Assembly: GCA_903894655.1 (NCBI GenBank)
Contig: CAITQY010000495.1
Coordinates: 1 to 12,636, forward strand
DNA: 12,636 bases
From: an uncultured Gemmatimonadota bacterium
GTDB taxonomy: Bacteria; Gemmatimonadota; Gemmatimonadetes; Gemmatimonadales; Gemmatimonadaceae
Direction: 5' to 3'
The translations under genes and the position numbers were made by a program. The notes beneath the pieces are model-generated. The model did no database searches and had not been told where the DNA came from. It was given only the letters and a program-made list of their open reading frames with translations. This document shows, piece by piece, positions 7,713-12,636 of this stretch (the first letter of the stretch is position 1; the number at the start of each line of letters is the position of its first letter).

Positions 7713-9179
7713 ATGCTACCCACCACCATCGTGATCGGCGCCGGGCCCGCAGGGCTCACGGCTGCCTATCACCTCAGCGCGCGCGGATTTCCCGTGACGG
7801 TGCTGGAGAGCGACCCCGCCTACGTGGGGGGCATTTCGCGCACGGTGCATTTCAAGGGCTTTCACTTCGATATCGGCGGGCACCGCTTCTTCTCGAAGTC
7901 GGATCGCATCGAAGCACTATGGCGGGAAATCCTTCCCAATGACTTTCTCGAACGCCTCCGCTCCAGCCGGATTCTGTATAACGGCCGCTTCTTCGCCTAT
8001 CCGCTCAAGCCCATGCAGGCGCTCTTCGACCTCGGTGTGTTCGAGTCGGTCCGCTGCGTGCTGTCGTACGCCTACGCGCGCCTGCGACCCATTCGCAATC
8101 CGCGGAGCTTCGAGGAGTGGGTCACCAACGAATTCGGCTCGCGGCTGTACCAGATTTTCTTCAAGACCTACACCGAAAAAGTGTGGGGGATGAGCTGCGC
8201 CGATATCTCAGCCGACTGGGCCGCCCAGCGTATCCAGGGCGTGTCGCTGTTCTCGGCGGTGATGTCCGCGCTCAAGCCCGCGGGCTTTGGCACGGGTGGC
8301 ACGATCAAGAGTCTGATCAGCACGTTCCGCTATCCGCGACTCGGCCCGGGAATGTTGTGGGATGCCTGCGCCGCGGCGGTGCGCGCGCGGGGCGGGGCTC
8401 TTGTGATGGGGCGCACGGTGGTGGACCTCCGCTACCGCGACGACTTGAACGACTGGGAAGTGGGCCATGTAGGGCCCGATGGGGAGCGGGAAACCCTGGT
8501 GGCTGATCACGTGATTTCGTCGGCCCCGCTACGCGAGATCGCCCAGTCGCTGTCGCCCGCGCCGAGCGAAACATTGACCACGGCGGCACAGCAGTTGGGA
8601 TACCGCGATTTCCTGACGGTCGCACTGGTGCTCACCGACCGTCAGCGATTTGCCGACAACTGGATCTACGTGCACGACTCGAGCGTGAAGGTGGCCCGCA
8701 TTCAGAACTTCAATGCGTGGTCACCCGAGATGGTGCCGGACCCGACGCTGACGTGCTACGGTCTCGAGTACTTTTGCTTCGAAGGCGACGGCCTCTGGAC
8801 CTCCACCGATGCCGAGCTGGTGGAGCGTGCCACCACCGAACTCGTGCAACTCGGGCTCGCCGACCGTGCCGATGTGTTGGACGGCTGTGTGGTGCGACAG
8901 AAAAAGGCGTATCCCGTGTACGACGACGCGTACGCCCACAGTGTGCAGACGATTCGCGATGAACTCGCCCAGCGCTTCCCCAACCTGCACCTCGTGGGGC
9001 GCAACGGCATGCACAAGTACAACAATCAGGACCACTCCATGATGACGGCGTTGCTCACGGCCGAGAACATTGTGGCCGGCCGCGCGCTGCACGACCCGTG
9101 GCGCGTGAACGAGGACGCCGAATTTCACGAGGAGAGCGGCGCATCAGGCGAGCGACTCGTGCCGCAACGGGTGCGCTGA
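7713..9179 (+). CDS. FAD-dependent oxidoreductase (amine oxidase / UDP-galactopyranose mutase-like)
   Basis: A 488-residue flavoprotein. The N-terminus carries the dinucleotide-binding Rossmann motif VIGAGPAGLTAAYHL (GxGxxG at 9-14), followed by the acidic end of the second strand (LESDP) and VGGISRTV. The family motif GFHFDIGGHRFFSKSD lies at 49-64. The C-terminal FAD-contacting signature LVGRNGMHKYNNQDHSMMTA (about 427-446) is characteristic of a protoporphyrinogen-oxidase/UGM-like group usually found beside glycosyltransferases in polysaccharide loci. Substrate and product are not known for most members; a sugar-nucleotide or lipid-linked substrate is a guess. No glycosyltransferase lies next to it here. 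Start choice: ATG at 7713 puts the Rossmann strand at the N-terminus; an in-frame ATG at 7689 would add eight residues and overlap the divergent gene. Neither has a Shine-Dalgarno sequence. Confidence 0.86.
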   Translation: MLPTTIVIGAGPAGLTAAYHLSARGFPVTVLESDPAYVGGISRTVHFKGFHFDIGGHRFFSKSDRIEALWREILPNDFLERLRSSRILYNGRFFAYPLKPMQALFDLGVFESVRCVLSYAYARLRPIRNPRSFEEWVTNEFGSRLYQIFFKTYTEKVWGMSCADISADWAAQRIQGVSLFSAVMSALKPAGFGTGGTIKSLISTFRYPRLGPGMLWDACAAAVRARGGALVMGRTVVDLRYRDDLNDWEVGHVGPDGERETLVADHVISSAPLREIAQSLSPAPSETLTTAAQQLGYRDFLTVALVLTDRQRFADNWIYVHDSSVKVARIQNFNAWSPEMVPDPTLTCYGLEYFCFEGDGLWTSTDAELVERATTELVQLGLADRADVLDGCVVRQKKAYPVYDDAYAHSVQTIRDELAQRFPNLHLVGRNGMHKYNNQDHSMMTALLTAENIVAGRALHDPWRVNEDAEFHEESGASGERLVPQRVR

Positions 9180-9270
9180 CCGGCGCGGTCGCGCCTACCG
9201 AGGCGGGGTGCAGGGGGTCGGCCGTGCCCGCGACGGTTGCGGCCCCACGATGTGCGGGTAAGCATTCCTC

Positions 9271-10260
9271 ATGTCTCGCACGATCACTCAGGAACACGCA
9301 TCGGCGGTTCGCCTGTCGACCGTCTCGAAGCGCTATGCCAACCATGTCGCCGTGGACCGGGTGTCCCTCGACATCCGTCCCGGCATCATTTTCGGGTTGC
9401 TCGGGCCAAACGGCGCGGGCAAGACCAGCACGATCCGCCTGATGCTGAACCTGATGCTCCCCGATGAGGGGCGCATCGAGATCCTCGGGCACCCGGCCAG
9501 CGATCCGTCGCTGGTGAACCGACTGGGCTATTTGCCCGAAGAGCGCGGTCTGTATCGCAAGATGGAAGTGCGTCGCGTGCTGCGGTTTCTGGCCCGCCTC
9601 AAGGGCATCACCACGCGCGAGGCGGACCGGCGCATCGATCACTGGCTCGAGCGCTTCACGCTGACCGGGGCTGGGCGCGACTGGGGCACGGCGAAAATCG
9701 AGGAGCTCTCGCGCGGCATGCAACAGAAGGTGCAGTTCATCGGCACCGTGCTGCACGATCCCGAGCTGATCGTACTCGACGAGCCGTTCAGCGGACTCGA
9801 TCCCGTGAATGCGCAGGCCATCAAGGACACCGTCCTCGACCTCCGCCGACAGGGACGCACGATCGTGTTCAGCACGCACCTCATGGACGTGGCCGAGCGG
9901 ATGTGCGATGCCGTGGCGATCGTGAACCGCGGCCAGATCGTCCTGAACGGTGAGATGCGCGACGTGAAGGCGGAGCACCAGGGTGCCGCACGGGTGGCGG
10001 TGACCTTCGATTCCGGCAGCGGCGAACAGGCGCAGACCATTCTCGCCGACCGCACGCTGGTGGCCGAGATCGACCATCATGGCAACCACCTCGAGATCAC
10101 CCTCGCCGAGGGGGCGACGTCGCAGGGGTTGCTCGAACGCCTGGTCGCGTCGCAGGTGTCGATCGCGCGGTTCGACCGGCTCGAACCGTCGCTTCATCAA
10201 ATCTTCTTGCAGCGTGTCGGGGCCTCAGGCGTCGAAGCGGGGATGTCGGGCCATGGATAA
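9271..10260 (+). CDS. ABC transporter ATP-binding protein, NatA-like
   Basis: A 329-residue ATPase subunit of an ABC-2 exporter. It has Walker A GPNGAGKT at 45-52, signature LSRGMQQK at 147-153 region, Walker B LIVLDEP at 166-172 and the switch His203 (STHLMD). At the Q-loop position the sequence is GYLPEERGLY, with Glu90 where most ABC proteins have Gln; this form is common in the NatA-type group. A C-terminal extension from about 225 to 329 matches the accessory domain (DUF4162-like) of that group. It should power export by the permease encoded immediately downstream, whose start codon overlaps its end by 8 bases (ATGGATAA). NatA/NatB exports sodium in Bacillus, but homologues handle drugs and other substrates, so the cargo is not assigned. 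Codons 1-12 before the core domain are poorly conserved. Confidence 0.93.
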   Translation: MSRTITQEHASAVRLSTVSKRYANHVAVDRVSLDIRPGIIFGLLGPNGAGKTSTIRLMLNLMLPDEGRIEILGHPASDPSLVNRLGYLPEERGLYRKMEVRRVLRFLARLKGITTREADRRIDHWLERFTLTGAGRDWGTAKIEELSRGMQQKVQFIGTVLHDPELIVLDEPFSGLDPVNAQAIKDTVLDLRRQGRTIVFSTHLMDVAERMCDAVAIVNRGQIVLNGEMRDVKAEHQGAARVAVTFDSGSGEQAQTILADRTLVAEIDHHGNHLEITLAEGATSQGLLERLVASQVSIARFDRLEPSLHQIFLQRVGASGVEAGMSGHG

Positions 10261-11539
10261 GCTGCTCGCGGTCATCGAACGGGAATTCAGCGAACGGGTC
10301 CGGTCGCGATGGTTCATCCTCACGACGCTGTTCGGACCGTTGCTGCTCGCGGCCTTGCTGATCGGGCCGCCGTGGTTGGCGATGCGCACCCGGGACGACG
10401 CGGATGTGGCGAAGGTGCTGATTGTCGATGCCACCGGCACCGCGCTGGGTTCGGCCATCGCCGTCGATCTGGCGGGCGGCGTGCTGGGCACGGCCACTCC
10501 CCCGCGCGTGCTCGAAGTGAACGCCGCCGTGCTGGCGGCGACCACGGACTCGCTGCGCGGGCGCCTGCTGACCAAGGCGCTTCCGGGGTTTTTCATCCTA
10601 TCGCAGGAAACGATCGACGACGGACGGGCCGAGCTGTTGCTCCCCGACGGGAGCGCGCTGGGCGTATCCGAACGACTGGCCGCGTCGCTGGAGCGGCAGT
10701 TACGTCAGGCTCGGCTCGTGACCATCGGAGTGGCCGCGCCGGATGCCGCGTTTGTGGCGCAGCTGCGAATCAATGTCCGCACCACCCAATTGGGGAGCGA
10801 CGGCCGGGAAGCGAGCGCCCGCGTGAATATGCTCGTCGGATTCGCGGTGGCGATGCTGTTGTACATCGCGATCGTGCTGTACGGCCAGATCGTGCTGCGC
10901 AGCGTGGCGGAAGAAAAGCAGTCGCGCGTGGCGGAGGTCGTGCTGGCAAGTGTGCCGGCTCGCGTGCTGCTCTCGGGCAAGATTCTCGGGATCGGCGGCG
11001 TGGCGATGCTGCAGCTGGGGATCTGGACGAGTGCGCTGGCCACGTTGCTGGTGAACCGTGGGCGCATCTTCGCGATGCTCGGCCTGAGCGCGACCAGCGT
11101 GCCACTGCCCACGGTGCATCTGAGCGATGTGCTCCTGCTGGGCGCGTACTTAGTGCTCGGCTACGTACTGTACGCCGCGCTCTTTGCCCTGGTGGGGAGC
11201 ATCGCCAGCTCGGAGCAGGAGGCGCAGCAGGCGCAGACGCCGGTGCTGATGCTGCTCGTGTCGAGCATCGCGCTGCTGCAAACGGCGCTGCAGGAGCCGA
11301 ACGGCACCGTGGCCACCGCGCTCAGCATGATCCCCTTCTCCGCCCCGATCATGATGCCGCTGCGACTGGGACTCGCCGACGTGCCGTCGCGTCAGATCGT
11401 GGCCTCGGTGGGCGCGCTCTCTCTCACCACCGTGGCCTGCTTGCTGGCGGCCGGACGCGTGTACCGCACCGCGCTGCTCATGTACGGCAAGCGTCCCACG
11501 CTGGCCGAGATCACGCGGTGGATGTGGGCGGCCGACTGA
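10253..11539 (+). CDS. ABC-2 type permease, NatB-like
   Basis: A 428-residue membrane subunit of the ABC exporter. A first helix at about 20-44 (WFILTTLFGPLLLAALLIG) is followed by a large extracytoplasmic domain (about 45-185), then a block of five or so helices from about 190 to 405. After the second helix comes the cytoplasmic coupling motif VAEEKQSRVAEVVLASV (near 218-234), and then LLSGKILGIGG, both typical of NatB and related ABC-2 permeases. The gene begins inside the ATPase gene, an 8-nt overlap that ensures coupled translation and balanced subunits. A purine-rich GCGGGGA lies about 10 bases before the ATG and may act as a ribosome site. The two proteins should form a 2+2 exporter in the inner membrane. 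The substrate is unknown. Confidence 0.92.
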   Translation: MDKLLAVIEREFSERVRSRWFILTTLFGPLLLAALLIGPPWLAMRTRDDADVAKVLIVDATGTALGSAIAVDLAGGVLGTATPPRVLEVNAAVLAATTDSLRGRLLTKALPGFFILSQETIDDGRAELLLPDGSALGVSERLAASLERQLRQARLVTIGVAAPDAAFVAQLRINVRTTQLGSDGREASARVNMLVGFAVAMLLYIAIVLYGQIVLRSVAEEKQSRVAEVVLASVPARVLLSGKILGIGGVAMLQLGIWTSALATLLVNRGRIFAMLGLSATSVPLPTVHLSDVLLLGAYLVLGYVLYAALFALVGSIASSEQEAQQAQTPVLMLLVSSIALLQTALQEPNGTVATALSMIPFSAPIMMPLRLGLADVPSRQIVASVGALSLTTVACLLAAGRVYRTALLMYGKRPTLAEITRWMWAAD

Positions 11540-11640
11540 CCTCACAACGCAGAGGAATCCGGCGAACTCGCAACGCGGGTCCCTCCGGAGACGGCCCCAC
11601 GAAGCGACTGCTTTTCTTCCGCGTCGCGCGTTCGTCGCGT

Positions 11641-12063
11641 TTACGCGGCGCAGTACTGGTCGAAGGCGCCCGCGAGATCCTGCGCGATTTCCTGGGCGCT
11701 GCGGCCCTCGATCTGGTAGCGCTCGAGCATGAACACGACGTCGCCGTCCTTGAACAGTGCGATCGAGGGTGAGCTCGGCGAATAACCCGTGAAGTACGAC
11801 CGCGCGCGGTCGGTGGCTTCACGGTCCTGGCCGGCGAACACGGTGGTGGCCACTTCCGGCGTGGTCCCGTTGGCGAGTGCCATGGCGATCGCCGGGCGGG
11901 CGTTGCGAGCGGCGCAGCCACACACGGAGTTCACCACGACCAGCGCAGTGCCCTTGTGCTCCTGAAGCAGGGCGTCCACGGCGTCGGCGGTGCGGAGTTC
12001 CTGCACACCGAGGCGCGTGAGTTCTTCGCGCATGGGCTGCAACATGTATTCGGGATACATCAT
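11641..12063 (-). CDS. BrxA/BrxB-family bacilliredoxin
   Basis: A 140-residue thioredoxin-fold protein of the YphP/YqiW (DUF1094) family. It begins MMYPEYMLQPMREELTRLGV, the usual family start, and carries the redox motif VNSVCGCAARNARPA with Cys48-Gly-Cys50. A further Cys138 lies near the C-terminus (DQYCAA), as in BrxA proteins. In Bacillus these proteins remove bacillithiol from mixed disulfides on protein cysteines after oxidative stress, so this is probably a cytoplasmic thiol-repair enzyme. Bacillithiol use in this organism is inferred from the family, not shown. The start at 12061-12063 is fixed by an AGGAGA ribosome site seven bases upstream, which overlaps the TAG stop of the GroES-like gene; the two genes are only 11 bases apart and almost certainly co-expressed. 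A second Met follows directly and cannot be excluded. Confidence 0.92.
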   Translation of the reverse strand: MMYPEYMLQPMREELTRLGVQELRTADAVDALLQEHKGTALVVVNSVCGCAARNARPAIAMALANGTTPEVATTVFAGQDREATDRARSYFTGYSPSSPSIALFKDGDVVFMLERYQIEGRSAQEIAQDLAGAFDQYCAA

Positions 12064-12074
12064 GGGTCGGTCTC

Positions 12075-12464
12075 CTAGTATTCCGGAATGTCTTCGCGCG
12101 GTTCACGCACGAGGGCGAGAATCGCCGCCTGCGGCACCACGAGATACTGTTCGTTTTCGAACGTGATTTCGACGGCGGCTTTTCTGAAGAAGAGTGCGAA
12201 GTCGCCGACCTGCGCCTGCATGGGCACGAAGCGCGCTTCTCGGCCGGAGCCCCCGGAGATCCGCCAGGGCTCTTCGCCCTGATCGGTGAGCTCCGGCAGC
12301 GCGAGGCCAGGGCCGGTGGAGACGATCTCGCCACCCTGCACGGCCTGATTATCGATGGCCGTGGGGGGCAGATAGAGGCCGACTTTCGAGCGCTGGTCGC
12401 CGTCCTCGGTTTTGACGAGGACGCGGTCACCGACCACAATCAGACGTTTGTGCTTGCGATTCAT
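12075..12464 (-). CDS. GroES-family co-chaperonin paralogue with enlarged dome loop
   Basis: A 129-residue protein with the GroES fold, longer than the usual 95-100. It begins MNRKHKRLIVVGDRVLVKTE, followed by a mobile-loop region SKVGLYLPPTA (26-36), where canonical GroES has GGIVL for chaperonin binding. GEIVSTGPG (45-53) is followed by about 20 extra residues (about 54-82, including EEPWRISGGSG) before VGDFALFF (86-93) and the closing strand EQYLVVPQAAILALVRE (105-121). It may cap GroEL, modify it, or work with another partner; no groEL is in the window, so this is probably an additional GroES rather than the main one. The ATG at 12462-12464 has a close CAGGAG ribosome site, one of only two clear ones in the window. 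It is the first gene of the pair with the bacilliredoxin. Confidence 0.88.
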   Translation of the reverse strand: MNRKHKRLIVVGDRVLVKTEDGDQRSKVGLYLPPTAIDNQAVQGGEIVSTGPGLALPELTDQGEEPWRISGGSGREARFVPMQAQVGDFALFFRKAAVEITFENEQYLVVPQAAILALVREPREDIPEY

Positions 12465-12636
12465 GTACTCCTGACACGCGCTGGGGTTCTTGTGGGAATC
12501 TAGTCTGCGGCTTTGGGCTGTGCGCTGTGGGCAGTGGGCTTCTGTGTGCTGGCGGAGCCGCCCCGCCGCCGCCCGACATCCCCCTTCGCGGCTTTTCTGC
12601 TGCGCGGAGCGCCGGGCGCTGGCGCGCCGGCACGCG
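12465..12636. promoter_or_regulatory. Upstream region of the GroES-bacilliredoxin pair
   Basis: This edge region should contain the promoter of the minus-strand pair. Reading on the minus strand, CAGGAG lies a few bases before the ATG, and a TAGATT hexamer at 12497-12502 is a possible -10 element, but no matching -35 is evident. Further upstream is the 7-bp array described separately. I see no credible gene in 12543-12636; open frames there are Pro/Arg/Ala-rich. Confidence 0.35.
12515..12542. repeat. Imperfect 7-bp tandem array
   Basis: Four consecutive 7-base units read GGGCTGT, GCGCTGT, GGGCAGT and GGGCTTC on the plus strand (ACAGCCC-type on the minus strand). The partial unit TTTGTGTGC-like sequence after 12542 may be a decayed fifth copy. 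The array is in the non-coding region upstream of the GroES-like gene. Its copy number may vary between strains, and it could spread through intergenic regions of this genome; neither can be tested from one window. Confidence 0.55.

Noticed and set aside
9055..10200. Long minus-strand frame opposite the ABC ATPase
   Set aside because: His/Arg-rich mirror frame; the plus strand has Walker A, signature and Walker B motifs.
11602..11618. Short hairpin AAGC-GACT-GCTT followed by TTTCTT, a possible terminator for the ABC operon
   Set aside because: The stem is only four base pairs, too weak to call.
10309..11772. Long plus-strand frame overlapping the permease
   Set aside because: Arg/Gly-rich with no helices; the permease frame has clear membrane segments and the EEKxSR motif.

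Overview
The window looks like chromosome from a high-GC Gram-negative bacterium, most likely a member of the Gemmatimonadota. This is an inference from three things: strong G/C preference at third codon positions, several genes for exported or envelope proteins, and a bacilliredoxin next to an enlarged GroES-like protein. There is no rRNA, tRNA, CRISPR array, transposase, integrase or phage gene, so this reads as ordinary chromosome rather than a mobile island.

Layout. 1-74: 3' tail of an unidentified plus-strand gene. 269-1201 (+): exported metallo-beta-lactamase-fold hydrolase whose first zinc-ligand His is replaced by Ser; a 31-bp imperfect direct repeat lies in its leader. 1225-5260 (-): a tight four-gene cluster read right to left, with an exported small beta-rich protein, a GlpF-type aquaglyceroporin, a penicillin-acylase-family Ntn hydrolase starting 2 nt after the glpF stop, and a small membrane protein. 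5421-5987 (+): two-helix PepSY membrane protein. 5984-7138 (-): MOT1-type molybdate/sulfate transporter that converges on the PepSY gene; the two stop codons share one CTAG. 7193-7690 (-): small membrane-protein gene broken by two compensating frameshifts. 7713-9179 (+): FAD-dependent oxidoreductase of the UDP-galactopyranose-mutase/protoporphyrinogen-oxidase-like type. 9271-11539 (+): NatA/NatB-type ABC exporter, ATPase and permease overlapping by 8 nt. 11641-12464 (-): a GroES paralogue followed by a BrxA/BrxB-type bacilliredoxin, with the bacilliredoxin Shine-Dalgarno sequence overlapping the GroES stop codon. 12515-12542: short 7-bp imperfect tandem array upstream of the GroES gene.

How the genes fit together. 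The ABC pair is a conventional exporter operon. The 1225-5260 cluster couples a periplasmic acylase to a small-solute channel; the substrate cannot be read from sequence. The GroES-bacilliredoxin pair suggests a link between protein folding and low-molecular-weight-thiol redox repair. I found no multi-gene defence or otherwise clearly novel system. The items most worth a second look are the GroES-bacilliredoxin pair, the altered zinc site, the acylase-aquaglyceroporin coupling and the frameshifted membrane gene.
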